Assembly: GCA_030840525.1 (NCBI GenBank)
Contig: JAVEEI010000210.1
Coordinates: 1 to 56,314 of the forward strand
Length of the DNA stretch: 56,314 bases
Origin: Frankiaceae bacterium
GTDB taxonomy: Bacteria > Actinomycetota > Actinomycetes > JAFAQI01
Direction of reading: 5' to 3'
The notes under the pieces are model-generated. The model ran no database searches. It was not told the origin of the DNA and saw nothing but the letters and a program-made list of their open reading frames with translations. Position numbers and translations under genes: made by a program. Below, piece after piece: positions 1-7,912 of this stretch (position 1 is its first letter; every line of letters starts with the position of its first letter).

Positions 1-27
1 CCCGTGTCTACCGACGCGCCGCCGGAG

Positions 28-267
28 TTATCTCGCCGACTGCTCGGCGTCGTCAATCAAGCGTCCCAAAGACAGTCCGAGCGCGCGAGCTAGCCGAGCC
101 GCTGCGCCCAGGGTTACGCCCCGCCGCCCTTGCTCAATGAGATGAATGGTCGACCTGTGCAGGTCGGCACGCACGGCTGTCTCCGCAAGGCTCCATCCGA
201 GAGCCTGGCGGTGCGCTGCGAGGGCATTCGCCACATGTGCCGTGACCAGTTCGCCGTAGTCGGTCAC
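28..267 (-). CDS. XRE-family helix-turn-helix regulator
   Basis: This is a 79-aa DNA-binding protein that fits the XRE/Cro family: the helix-turn-helix covers about residues 17-70, with the typical sequence LAETAVRADLHRSTIHLIEQ followed by a GVTLGAAARLARALGLSL tail. I chose the GTG at 267. The frame stays open further upstream, but those codons run across the promoter palindrome at 322-341 and do not look coding. The gene is divergent from the 342-840 pair and the palindrome sits between them, so it probably represses both directions, as phage and integrative-element regulators do. The exact start is uncertain because there is no clear Shine-Dalgarno sequence. Confidence 0.75.
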   Translation of the reverse strand: MTDYGELVTAHVANALAAHRQALGWSLAETAVRADLHRSTIHLIEQGRRGVTLGAAARLARALGLSLGRLIDDAEQSAR

Positions 268-321
268 CCATCGAACGTAGGCAGCATTCGGTGACGACGG
301 TTGAAGGTGACGCCAGTGGCG

Positions 322-341
322 CTGTCGATTATAGTCGACAG
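322..341. promoter_or_regulatory. Palindromic operator with back-to-back -10 boxes
   Basis: A perfect 7-bp inverted repeat, CTGTCGA and TCGACAG, surrounds the 6-bp spacer TTATAG. The spacer gives a -10 box on each strand: TATAGT on plus (331-336) and TATAAT on minus (333-328). The plus -10 ends six bases before the ATG at 342, which is the spacing for a leaderless transcript. One protein bound here would block both directions. The likely binder is the XRE regulator at 28-267. The repeat and boxes are seen directly; the role is inferred. Confidence 0.65.
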
Positions 342-575
342 ATGCCGAGGCCCCGCAAGAGACTTCGCATCCACGAAATCGCAGACGCGCTTGATGCAAG
401 TACGACTATCGCTCGACGACTGGACGCTGCGCTCGTGCAGAGTCCGCATCGGGACCAGGTCGCCCGCCTACTGCACGAGACGCAGGCGACCAATGGCGTG
501 CAGCAGCATCTGCTGATGGCCGCTCTCAAGGCCGCGTCCGCCGGCACCCCTGAGGTTGCCGATGACGAAGCCTGA
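342..575 (+). CDS. Small element-borne protein, unknown function
   Basis: A 77-aa, basic-to-neutral helical protein. The N-terminus (MPRPRKRLRIHEIADAL) resembles a short helix-turn-helix or DNA-binding tip followed by an alpha-helical body, but I do not recognise the family. The ATG directly abuts the palindromic promoter, so the mRNA is probably leaderless. Its stop codon overlaps the ribosome-binding site of the excisionase gene that follows, so the two are co-transcribed. The context suggests a role in the biology of the integrated element. The function is unknown. Confidence 0.55.
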   Translation: MPRPRKRLRIHEIADALDASTTIARRLDAALVQSPHRDQVARLLHETQATNGVQQHLLMAALKAASAGTPEVADDEA

Positions 576-585
576 GGAGGAGGGT

Positions 586-840
586 GTGATCGCGGCTCGG
601 GGAGACCTCACGTCACAGGCTCGGCTCATGTCCACGCGCGAGGTCGCCACACACCTGGGCGTCGGCTACAGGACGGTGCGCCGGGCAGTCCTGTCTGGCG
701 AGCTCCGGTACTTGCCTCTCGGGAAGGGGTGGAAGTTCCGACTCGAGGATGTGAGCGACTACCTAGAACGGATCTCGCGCACTGGGGTGGACCCACAACC
801 GCCACCCGAGCGGCGGAGGCGCCGCCGGCGCACTCCCTAA
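586..840 (+). CDS. xis: Excisionase-like helix-turn-helix protein
   Basis: An 84-aa protein with a MerR/excisionase-type winged helix at about residues 15-60 (STREVATHLGVGYRTVRRAV, then GWKFRLEDVSDYL) and an Arg-rich C-terminal tail. Such proteins bend attachment-site DNA and direct a tyrosine integrase towards excision. I chose the GTG at 586 because a strong GGAGGAGG-type ribosome site lies at 575-582; ATG codons at 556 and 562 lie upstream of that site, within the preceding gene. No integrase follows: only 140 bp separate this gene from the attachment repeat at 981. The integrase is either left of the window or lost. Confidence 0.75.
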   Translation: MIAARGDLTSQARLMSTREVATHLGVGYRTVRRAVLSGELRYLPLGKGWKFRLEDVSDYLERISRTGVDPQPPPERRRRRRRTP

Positions 841-909
841 CCCCTTGTGCAACCAAGATCATTCTGGTCCGCAGTTGGTCCGCAAGCCCCCGCAATACAC
901 GGGAACGCT

Positions 910-929
910 CCGCAACGCACCGCAACGCA
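910..929. repeat. Tandem 10-bp repeat beside the left attachment repeat
   Basis: CCGCAACGCA occurs twice without a gap, and related CCGCAA/CCGCAG words occur at 871-895. The repeats lie 50-110 bp before the tRNA-derived repeat at 981. This is where arm-type integrase or excisionase sites are found in integrative elements. The role is inferred from position. Confidence 0.45.
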
Positions 930-980
930 AAGGCGTGGAACGACGCCAAAAGACGTGGTCGGCCGCGCTGAAGCCGCGTA

Positions 981-1025
981 ATGGCATGCAAGGGGTCAGG
1001 GGTTCGAGTCCCCTCAGCTCCACTT
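981..1025 (+). repeat. Attachment-site direct repeat, copy 1 (tRNA-Ala 3' half)
   Basis: This 45-bp sequence is repeated exactly at 8042-8086. It reads as the 3' half of a tRNA-Ala(GGC): anticodon loop ATGGCAT, a variable region, T-arm AGGGG-TTCGAGT-CCCCT, acceptor strand CAGCTCC and discriminator A. The upstream half of a tRNA is absent, so this is an attachment-site copy left by integration and not a functional gene. It separates the excisionase-bearing element on the left from the restriction island on the right. Confidence 0.85.
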
Positions 1026-1038
1026 CTGTTTCCGCAGG

Positions 1039-1188
1039 TCAGCGCGTTGCTGTCGGCTCGGAGTTGATCTTCGAGTCGTCGACGGGATCCATGCTGAACT
1101 CGGCTCGACCGACGAGGCTGAGCGCCTTCGCGGTGCAGCGGACGAGCATCGAGGTCAGCGTAGTGACGATGTGCTGGCCGACCCGCTT
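1039..1188 (-). pseudogene. Possible 3' remnant of an unidentified gene
   Basis: One minus-strand frame ending at a TGA (1039-1041) reads as convincing protein with C-rich third positions, for example KRVGQHIVTTLTSMLV and AKALSLVGRAEFSMDPVDD. It has no credible start upstream: the frame runs into the promoter of the MNT gene. It may be the C-terminal end of a gene cut off when the restriction island was acquired. The 841-1210 stretch otherwise holds only the tandem repeat, the attachment repeat and the MNT promoter. Confidence 0.3.
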
Positions 1189-1196
1189 TCCTCTGG

Positions 1197-1212
1197 TATA
1201 AGGTGCCCTTAT
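1197..1212 (+). promoter_or_regulatory. Promoter/operator of the MNT-HEPN-hsd operon
   Basis: A -10 box TATAAG (1197-1202) lies eight bases before the ATG at 1211, implying a leaderless or nearly leaderless transcript. A perfect inverted repeat ATAAGG-TGC-CCTTAT (1198-1212) covers both the -10 box and the start codon. The first gene product carries its own helix-turn-helix, so autorepression at this operator is likely. The repeat is seen; the regulation is inferred. Confidence 0.55.
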
Positions 1213-1684
1213 GGGAGTCGTCGAGGTCTATCGCTCGGCTCGTCGCGACGAGGAGCGGGCGCGGCTGCGTCGCGTGCTGGCGCTCCGCGCGATGACTGCC
1301 GAAGGCATGACGCAGAAGGAGATCGCGGCGGATCTCGGGATCTCCCAGCCGGCGGTCAGCCAGCAGTTAAAGTCCTCGCCGGACCTCGGGGACATACACC
1401 CTGAGGACCTGGTCGAGGCGGCTGCTCCCGTGCTCGCGGCGATGGCCGACGCGCATGGCTACGCGCGGCTCGCGGCCTTCGGGTCCGTTGCTAGAGGCCG
1501 AGCCCGGGAGGACTCCGACATCGACCTGATTGTGGAAGCTCCGGAAGGCACGTCGACGTTCGCGTTCATCCGCTTCCGACAGTTGATTGAACGTGTGCTC
1601 GGGCGGGAGGTTGACCTCATCTCCTACGCAGGACTCAAGCCGCGGATCGATGACGACATCCGTCGCGAAGCGGTCTTGCTGTGA
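1211..1684 (+). CDS. mntA: MNT-type nucleotidyltransferase antitoxin with N-terminal HTH
   Basis: A 157-aa protein. Residues about 30-55 form a helix-turn-helix (GMTQKEIAADLGISQPAVSQ). Residues about 80-157 form a minimal nucleotidyltransferase domain with G91-S92, the acidic pair D103-x-D105 in SDIDL, and a third acid at D135. In the HEPN/MNT toxin-antitoxin family, MNT antitoxins inactivate the partner by adding AMP to a tyrosine beside its active site. The partner is the next gene: this stop codon overlaps that gene's ATG (TGATG). The N-terminal DNA-binding domain suggests it also autoregulates at the inverted repeat over its start. The biochemical role is inferred from the family. Confidence 0.85.
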   Translation: MGVVEVYRSARRDEERARLRRVLALRAMTAEGMTQKEIAADLGISQPAVSQQLKSSPDLGDIHPEDLVEAAAPVLAAMADAHGYARLAAFGSVARGRAREDSDIDLIVEAPEGTSTFAFIRFRQLIERVLGREVDLISYAGLKPRIDDDIRREAVLL

Positions 1685-2067
1685 TGGAGCGGCGCGCCGC
1701 GAAAGAGTTGCTCCACATTCGAGGCTGGTTGACGCGAGCCGACGAGATCGTTGCGCGAGGGAAGGCCGCTTATCTCGCTGACGACCTGCTCCAGGAGGCC
1801 GGCGACTCGCTGATGATGAAGCTCGGTGAGGCCGCAGGTCGGCTGTCCAAGCTCGATGTTCTCGCTCCAGAGGGAGTCGACTGGGCGCTTGCTATCGCGA
1901 ACCGCAACTTCATCATCCATCGCTACGACGAGATCGACCGCGAGCAAACGTGGCTCACGCTGTCCGCTGACCTACCAGCCTGGCGCGCATCACTCGAGTC
2001 GCTGTTCAGCCAGGCGGAGTCGGAACTGACCTCCAGCCCTGACAACGGGGAAAGGCTGACGCCGTGA
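1684..2067 (+). CDS. hepT: HEPN-domain RNase toxin (HepT/DUF86-like)
   Basis: A 127-aa all-helical protein ending in the HEPN catalytic motif. R74-N-F-I-I-H79-R-Y81 fits the R-x4-H-x-Y pattern of HepT toxins: the Arg and His form the RNase site and the Tyr is the residue AMPylated by MntA-type partners. I chose ATG 1684, which overlaps the stop codon of the nucleotidyltransferase; a GTG at 1681 is also possible. Its own stop overlaps the GTG of hsdM (GTGA), so the toxin is translationally coupled on both sides. It probably cleaves RNA when the neighbouring system is disturbed; this is family-based inference. Confidence 0.85.
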   Translation: MERRAAKELLHIRGWLTRADEIVARGKAAYLADDLLQEAGDSLMMKLGEAAGRLSKLDVLAPEGVDWALAIANRNFIIHRYDEIDREQTWLTLSADLPAWRASLESLFSQAESELTSSPDNGERLTP

Positions 2068-3632
2068 CCGGCGCGAACAAGGAGGCCGAACGGGCGGAGC
2101 TGCACAAGACGATCTGGCGGATCGCCAATGACTTGCGTGGCTCGGTCGACGGCTGGGACTTCAAGAGCTACGTGCTCGGCATGTTGTTCTACCGGTTCAT
2201 CTCGGAGAACCTCACCGCCTATCTGAACGACGCGGAGCGCGCAGCCGGTAACCGCGACTTTGACTACGCCGCGCTGCCCGACTCCGACGCGGAGTTCGGC
2301 CGGGAGTCGACGGTGCAGGAGAAGGGCTTCTACATCCTGCCCTCAGACCTGTTCGTCAACGTCAGGCGCCGGGCCCGCCAGGATGAGAACCTCAACGAGA
2401 CGCTGTCGCGGGTCTTCGCCCACATCGAAGGGTCGGCGCGCGGCGCCGACAGCGAGGACGACCTCAAGGGCCTGTTCGAGGACCTCGACGTCAACAGTGG
2501 AAGGCTCGGCCCGACCGTGGCCAAACGCAACGAGAAGCTCGTGGCGCTACTCGAGGCGGTCGGTGACCTGAAGCTCGGGACCTACTCCGAGAACACGATC
2601 GACGCCTTCGGCGACGCCTACGAGTACCTGATGCAGATGTACGCGAGTTCCGCCGGCAAGTCAGGCGGCGAGTACTACACCCCGCAGGAGGTGTCCGAGC
2701 TGCTGGCCCGGATTACGGTGGTCGGCAAGACCGAGGTCAACAAGGTTTACGACCCGGCGTGCGGGTCGGGGTCGCTGTTGCTGAAGTTCGCGAAGGTGCT
2801 CGGCAGGGACAACGTCCGCAAGGGCTTCTTCGGCCAGGAGATTAACCTCACGACCTACAACCTGTGCCGTATCAACATGTTCCTGCACGACGTCAACTAC
2901 GAGCAGTTCGACATCGCCCACGGCAACACGCTCACCGACCCGGCCCATTGGGACGACGAGCCGTTCGAGGCGATCGTGTCCAATCCGCCGTACTCGATCA
3001 AGTGGGACGGCGACGCCAACCCGCTGCTGATCAACGACCCCCGCTATGCCCCGGCCGGCGTGCTCGCCCCGAAGTCGAAGGCGGATCTCGCCTTCACGAT
3101 GCACATGCTGAGCTGGCTTGCGGTCAACGGCACGGCGGCGATCGTCGAGTTCCCCGGCGTGCTCTACCGCGGCGGCGCTGAGCAGAAGATCCGCAAATAC
3201 CTGATCGACAACAACTACATCGACGCGGTCATCCAGCTGCCGCCGGACCTGTTCTTCGGTACGACGATCGCAACCTGCGTAGTCGTGCTGAAGAAGTCCA
3301 AGGCGGACAACAAGATCCTCTTCATCGACGCCTCGGCGGAGTTCGTTCGGCAGGGAAACAAGAACAAGCTGACCGAGGCGAATCAGGCGAAGATCCTCGA
3401 AGCTTTCACGTCTCGCACGGACGTCGACTACTTCGCGACGCTACTCGACTACGACACGATCGCCGCGAATGGTTACAACATCGCGGCATCCTCGTACGTC
3501 ACCGCCGAGGACACCCGAGTCGCTATCGACATCACCGAGCTCAACGCCGAGATCGCCCGCATCGTCGCCCGGCAGTCCGAGCTGCGGACGCACATCGACG
3601 AGATAGTCGCCGCCCTTGAGGGTGATCGTTGA
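2064..3632 (+). CDS. hsdM: Type I restriction-modification system, DNA methyltransferase subunit
   Basis: A 522-aa N6-adenine methyltransferase subunit. It has an N-terminal helical HsdM domain, the AdoMet-binding motif DPACGSG (from residue 230) and the catalytic NPPY motif (residues 307-310). The C-terminal helices would contact HsdS. Length and motifs match the EcoR124-like subgroup. With HsdS it forms the M2S1 methyltransferase that protects host DNA; with HsdR it forms the restriction complex. The GTG start overlaps the HEPN stop codon, and its TGA overlaps the ATG of hsdS. Confidence 0.95.
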   Translation: MTGANKEAERAELHKTIWRIANDLRGSVDGWDFKSYVLGMLFYRFISENLTAYLNDAERAAGNRDFDYAALPDSDAEFGRESTVQEKGFYILPSDLFVNVRRRARQDENLNETLSRVFAHIEGSARGADSEDDLKGLFEDLDVNSGRLGPTVAKRNEKLVALLEAVGDLKLGTYSENTIDAFGDAYEYLMQMYASSAGKSGGEYYTPQEVSELLARITVVGKTEVNKVYDPACGSGSLLLKFAKVLGRDNVRKGFFGQEINLTTYNLCRINMFLHDVNYEQFDIAHGNTLTDPAHWDDEPFEAIVSNPPYSIKWDGDANPLLINDPRYAPAGVLAPKSKADLAFTMHMLSWLAVNGTAAIVEFPGVLYRGGAEQKIRKYLIDNNYIDAVIQLPPDLFFGTTIATCVVVLKKSKADNKILFIDASAEFVRQGNKNKLTEANQAKILEAFTSRTDVDYFATLLDYDTIAANGYNIAASSYVTAEDTRVAIDITELNAEIARIVARQSELRTHIDEIVAALEGDR

Positions 3633-4867
3633 TGAGTCGTGTCGACGAGCTTGTAGTTGAGCTTGCCCCCACTGGCGTTCGCTTCTATGCGCTCGGAGAT
3701 GTGGCCGCGTACTCGAGTACGCGAGTGGATGCTTCTGAGCTCGATGAACGCACGTTTGTGGGCGTGGACAACCTCCTTCCGAACAAGGCCGGCAAGACTA
3801 ATGCGAGCCATCTGCCGAACACCGCACGACTTACGGCATACGAACAAGGCGACGTCCTGGTGGGCAACATAAGGCCCTACTTGAGAAAGGCGTGGCTTGC
3901 GGACGGTCGCGGGGGCTGCAGCGGCGACGTTCTTGCGATCCGGATCGCAGACGGCTTCGTCGATCGGCTCACTCCTGAGTTTCTGTATCTCCTGTTGTCC
4001 TCGGACGACTTCTTCGCGTACAGCGGCCGACACGCCAAGGGCGGGAAGATGCCGCGGGGCAGTAAGAGCGCAATTTTGAGATACCGCGTGCCGGTCCCGC
4101 CTCTCGCAGTTCAGCGGGAAGTCGTGAGAGTGTTGAATACGTTTACTGCGCTGGAAGCGGAGCTGGAAGCGGAGCTGGAAGCGGAGCTGGAAGCCCGCCG
4201 CCGCCAGTACGCGTACTACCGGGACGAGTTGATGTCTTTCCGCGAAGCGCGGGGTCTTCGGTGGATGATCTTGAGTGAGTTGTACGAATCGTCATCCGGA
4301 CTCTCGAAGAGCGCCGATCAGTTCGGTTTTGGCCATCCATTCTTGTCCTTCAAAGACGTCTTCAACAATCCGGTCGTGCCATCGGAACTCTCGGCTCTCG
4401 TCAACACGACAGAGTCGGAGCAGGTCCGTTTCTCGATCAAGGCAGGCGATGTCTTCGTGACGCGAACAAGTGAAGACCTTGAAGGCCTCGGAATGAGCTG
4501 CGCCGCGCTCGAGGACTATCCCAAGGCAACGTTCAACGGCTTCACCAAGCGGCTTCGACCGAGGCGACCGGGCGAAATCGAACCTTCTTACGCCGCTTAC
4601 TTTTTCCGGTCGTCACCGTTCAGGGTGCAGGTTGCCAGCATGGCCGTGCGGTCGACTCGAGTGAGCCTAAACGACGACATCCTCGGGCGAATCCGCATTG
4701 CTGTGCCGTCACTGGTCGAGCAGCGACGAATCGTCTCGATCCTCGACAAGTTCTACGCGTTGGTGAACGACCTTTCGGTCGGGCTACCGGCAGAGTTGAA
4801 GGCTCGTCGCCAGCAGTACGAGTACTACCGCGACAAACTGCTGACCTTCAAAGAAGCGGTGGCGTGA
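3632..4867 (+). CDS. hsdS: Type I restriction-modification system, specificity subunit
   Basis: A 411-aa protein with two target-recognition domains, each followed by a conserved helix. The first ends in an (LEAE)n run and RRRQYAYYRDEL, the second in AELKARRQQYEYYRDKL. This is the circular pseudo-symmetry typical of HsdS. Each recognition domain reads one half of a bipartite DNA target, and the central helix sets the spacing. The helix is encoded by a 12-bp tandem repeat (4151-4194), so spacer length can change by slippage. I chose ATG 3632, which overlaps the hsdM stop; a TTG at 3629 is the alternative. The target sequence cannot be predicted from the sequence alone. Confidence 0.92.
   Translation: MSRVDELVVELAPTGVRFYALGDVAAYSSTRVDASELDERTFVGVDNLLPNKAGKTNASHLPNTARLTAYEQGDVLVGNIRPYLRKAWLADGRGGCSGDVLAIRIADGFVDRLTPEFLYLLLSSDDFFAYSGRHAKGGKMPRGSKSAILRYRVPVPPLAVQREVVRVLNTFTALEAELEAELEAELEARRRQYAYYRDELMSFREARGLRWMILSELYESSSGLSKSADQFGFGHPFLSFKDVFNNPVVPSELSALVNTTESEQVRFSIKAGDVFVTRTSEDLEGLGMSCAALEDYPKATFNGFTKRLRPRRPGEIEPSYAAYFFRSSPFRVQVASMAVRSTRVSLNDDILGRIRIAVPSLVEQRRIVSILDKFYALVNDLSVGLPAELKARRQQYEYYRDKLLTFKEAVA
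4151..4194 (+). repeat. 12-bp tandem repeat in the HsdS spacer helix
   Basis: The unit CTGGAAGCGGAG occurs three times exactly, followed by a partial fourth (CTGGAAGC). Being four codons long (Leu-Glu-Ala-Glu), it can expand or contract without a frameshift. It lies at the junction between the first recognition domain and its helix. This is the same place where EcoR124-family enzymes carry TAEL repeats, whose number sets the gap in the DNA target. Confidence 0.9.
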
Positions 4868-7800
4868 CTGAGTCGCCGGGCGTTCCCCGCTACGAGGCGA
4901 TCGCGGTCAGCGATGAAAGCACAGTTGTCGCTGAGTTCGTTGCTGATCCGTCCGTGGCAACGGCCTACCAGAGCGAGGCGGAGCTCGAAGCCGAACTGAT
5001 CACGCTGCTGCGTGGACAGGCTTATGAATACTTGCGGATCGCCTCGGCATCGGATCTTGAGACCAACCTGCGTCGTCAGCTCGAGGCATTGAACAAGGTC
5101 GACTTCTCCGACGAGGAGTGGCGGCGGCTGTTCGAGGAGAAGATCGCCGGTCGCAACGACGGCATCGTGGAGAAGACTGCACGCATCCAGGAGGACCACA
5201 TCCAGGTCCTCAAGCGCGACGACGGCACCAGCAAGAACATCGCGCTGATCGACAAGGCGAACATCCACAACAACCGGCTACAGGTGATCAACCAGTACGA
5301 AGTGGGGGCGACCAGCGGAGCGCACGCGAACCGGTACGACGTGACGGTCCTGGTAAACGGCTTGCCGCTGGCGCACGTCGAGCTGAAGCGGCGAGGCGTA
5401 GCGATCCGAGAGGCGTTCAACCAGATCAACCGCTATCAGCGGGACAGCTTCTGGGCCGACTCGGGGCTGTTCGAGTACGTACAGCTGTTCGTGATCAGCA
5501 ACGGCACACACACCAAGTACTACAGCAACACCACTCGGAACCGACACATCAGCGAGAGCACCTCGGGCAAACGGTCGCGCAAGCAGACGTCCAACAGCTT
5601 CGAGTTCACGAGCTGGTGGGCGGACGCGACCAACCGGCCGATCGCGGACCTCGTCGGGTTCACCAAGACGTTCTTCGCCAAGCACACGCTGCTCAACATC
5701 CTCACGAAGTACTGCGTGTTCGACGTCGATCGCAAGCTGCTGGTGATGCGGCCTTACCAGATCGTCGCGGCCGAGCGAATCCTGCAGCGGGTCGCGACAT
5801 CGACGACGTACAGGCAGACCGGGACGCTCGAGGGTGGCGGCTACGTCTGGCACACCACCGGGTCGGGCAAGACGCTGACCAGCTTCAAGGCCGCGCAACT
5901 CGCTTGCCGAATGTCCGGCGTGGACAAGGTGCTTTTCGTCGTCGACCGCAAGGATCTCGACTACCAGACCATGCGAGAGTACGAGCGGTTCGAGAAGGGC
6001 GCAGCGAATTCCAACACCTCGACTCGGGTGCTCACGAAGCAGCTCGGCGACCCCAATGCCCGGATCATCATCACGACGATCCAGAAGCTTGCCCGGTTCA
6101 TCGGCCAGAGCAAAGGTCACGAGATCTTCGGCAAGCACGTCGTGATCATCTTCGACGAGTGCCATCGCAGCCAGTTCGGCGAGATGCACGAGGCCGTCAC
6201 GAAGTCGTTTCGGAACTACCACTTGTTCGGCTTCACCGGCACTCCGATCTTCGCCGACAACGCCGGGACCAGTGGTAATCCAAAGCTGCGTACCACTGAG
6301 CAGGCGTTCGGCGAGAAGCTGCACACCTACACGATCGTCGACGCGATCAATGACCGGAACGTGTTGCCATTCCGGATCGACTACGTCAATACGATCAAGC
6401 TGCCGGAGCAACTCGCGGACAAGAAGGTCTCCGCGATCGACACCGAAAGCGCGCTGCTCGCCCCGCAGCGGCGGCGGCAGGTGGTCGACTACGTGCTTGA
6501 CCACTACGACCAGAAGACCAAGCGGACAGCGAGCTACCGGCTTGGCGACAAGCGGCTTTCGGGGTTCAACTCGCTGTTCGCCACCGCTTCGATCGACGCG
6601 GCGAAGGGTTACTACAACAGCTTTGAGATGGCCCAGCGAGAGCGGGAGGACGCTGATCCGGCGTACCGGCGGCTGCGGATCGCGCTGATCTTCAGCTACG
6701 CGGCCAACGAGGATGTCGATGGCGGGCTGCTTAGCGAGGAGGAATTCGAGACCGAGGCCCTCGACCAGTCCAGCCGTGAGTTCCTCGCCGACGCGATCTA
6801 TGACTACAACGACATGTTCGGCACCAGCTTCGACACCACGGCCGAGCGGTTCCAGAACTACTACAAAGACCTGTCGCAGCGGCTGAAAGATCGCGAGATC
6901 GACCTGGCGATCGTTGTCAACATGTTCCTCACTGGCTTCGACGCGACGACGTTGAACACGCTGTGGGTGGACAAGAACCTGCGCCAGCACGGGCTGATCC
7001 AGGCCTACTCGCGTACGAACCGGATCCTCAACTCGGTCAAGACCTACGGCAACATCGTCGCCTTCCGCGACCTCGAACAGGCCACCAACGACGCGCTCGC
7101 GCTATTCGGCAACAAGGACGCCAAGGGCATCGTCCTGCTCAAGCCGTACGCCGACTACCGCGGCGACTACGACAAGCAGGTTGCCGAGCTGCTGCAGCGC
7201 TTTCCGCTCGGAGTCCAGATCGTCGGAGAGTCCAACCAGAAGGAGTTCGTCCGGCTGTTCAGCGGCATCCTGCGGCTGCGCAACATCCTCACCGCCTTCG
7301 ACGAGTTCGCCGGGAACGAGATCCTCAGCCCACGCGCCCTGCAGGACTATCAGAGCGCCTATCTGGACATCTATGCCGAGTTCCGCCGCCTCGACGCCGC
7401 GGAGAAGGAGTCGATCAACGACGACGTTGTGTTCGAAATCGAGCTGATCAAGCAGATCGAGATCAACGTCGACTACGTCCTGCTGCTCGTCCAGCAGTAC
7501 CTCGACGAAGGTAAAGGTGAGGACACCGAAATCCGTGCCACGATCAGCCGGGCGATCGACGCGAGCCCGTCGCTGCGCAACAAGAAGGATCTCATCGAAG
7601 CCTTCGTCGACTCGGTCAGCGTCGACACTTCGGTGGACGCGAGCTGGCGGGCCTACATCGAAGCCAGGCAGGCCGAAGACCTTGACCGGATCATTGCCGA
7701 GGAAGGCCTCAAGCCCGATGAGACCCGGGTGTTCGTTGCCAATGCATTCCGCGACGGCGGTGTCGGAGAGACGGGCACGGCCATCACCAGGATTCTGCCG

Positions 7801-7902
7801 CCGGTGTCTCGCTTCTCCGGCGGCAACAGTCACGCCGCGAAGAAGCAGGCCGTCATCGACAAGCTCACGGCGTACTTCGATCGCTTCTTCAACCTCACCT
7901 AG
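4864..7902 (+). CDS. hsdR: Type I restriction-modification system, endonuclease/translocase subunit
   Basis: A 1012-aa motor and nuclease subunit. The N-terminal PD-(D/E)xK nuclease has D159 and E173-x-K175 (HVELKRR). The two RecA-like helicase domains carry Walker A TTGSGKT (about 331-337), DECH (431-434), FTGTP, NMFLTGFDA and the QAYSRTNR arginine-finger motif. The C-terminal helical region would bind the methyltransferase core. It translocates DNA using ATP and cuts unmodified DNA far from the recognition site. The length is full for the EcoR124 subgroup (about 1030 aa) and all key motifs are present, so it should be active. The GTG start overlaps the hsdS stop. Confidence 0.95.
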   Translation: MTESPGVPRYEAIAVSDESTVVAEFVADPSVATAYQSEAELEAELITLLRGQAYEYLRIASASDLETNLRRQLEALNKVDFSDEEWRRLFEEKIAGRNDGIVEKTARIQEDHIQVLKRDDGTSKNIALIDKANIHNNRLQVINQYEVGATSGAHANRYDVTVLVNGLPLAHVELKRRGVAIREAFNQINRYQRDSFWADSGLFEYVQLFVISNGTHTKYYSNTTRNRHISESTSGKRSRKQTSNSFEFTSWWADATNRPIADLVGFTKTFFAKHTLLNILTKYCVFDVDRKLLVMRPYQIVAAERILQRVATSTTYRQTGTLEGGGYVWHTTGSGKTLTSFKAAQLACRMSGVDKVLFVVDRKDLDYQTMREYERFEKGAANSNTSTRVLTKQLGDPNARIIITTIQKLARFIGQSKGHEIFGKHVVIIFDECHRSQFGEMHEAVTKSFRNYHLFGFTGTPIFADNAGTSGNPKLRTTEQAFGEKLHTYTIVDAINDRNVLPFRIDYVNTIKLPEQLADKKVSAIDTESALLAPQRRRQVVDYVLDHYDQKTKRTASYRLGDKRLSGFNSLFATASIDAAKGYYNSFEMAQREREDADPAYRRLRIALIFSYAANEDVDGGLLSEEEFETEALDQSSREFLADAIYDYNDMFGTSFDTTAERFQNYYKDLSQRLKDREIDLAIVVNMFLTGFDATTLNTLWVDKNLRQHGLIQAYSRTNRILNSVKTYGNIVAFRDLEQATNDALALFGNKDAKGIVLLKPYADYRGDYDKQVAELLQRFPLGVQIVGESNQKEFVRLFSGILRLRNILTAFDEFAGNEILSPRALQDYQSAYLDIYAEFRRLDAAEKESINDDVVFEIELIKQIEINVDYVLLLVQQYLDEGKGEDTEIRATISRAIDASPSLRNKKDLIEAFVDSVSVDTSVDASWRAYIEARQAEDLDRIIAEEGLKPDETRVFVANAFRDGGVGETGTAITRILPPVSRFSGGNSHAAKKQAVIDKLTAYFDRFFNLT

Positions 7903-7912
7903 GGAGCCTTCG

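Noticed and set aside
5278..6990. Long open frame on the minus strand across hsdR
   Set aside because: It is a by-product of GC-rich coding on the other strand: hsdR carries all motifs, and the minus frame has an Arg/Val/Asp composition with no domain.
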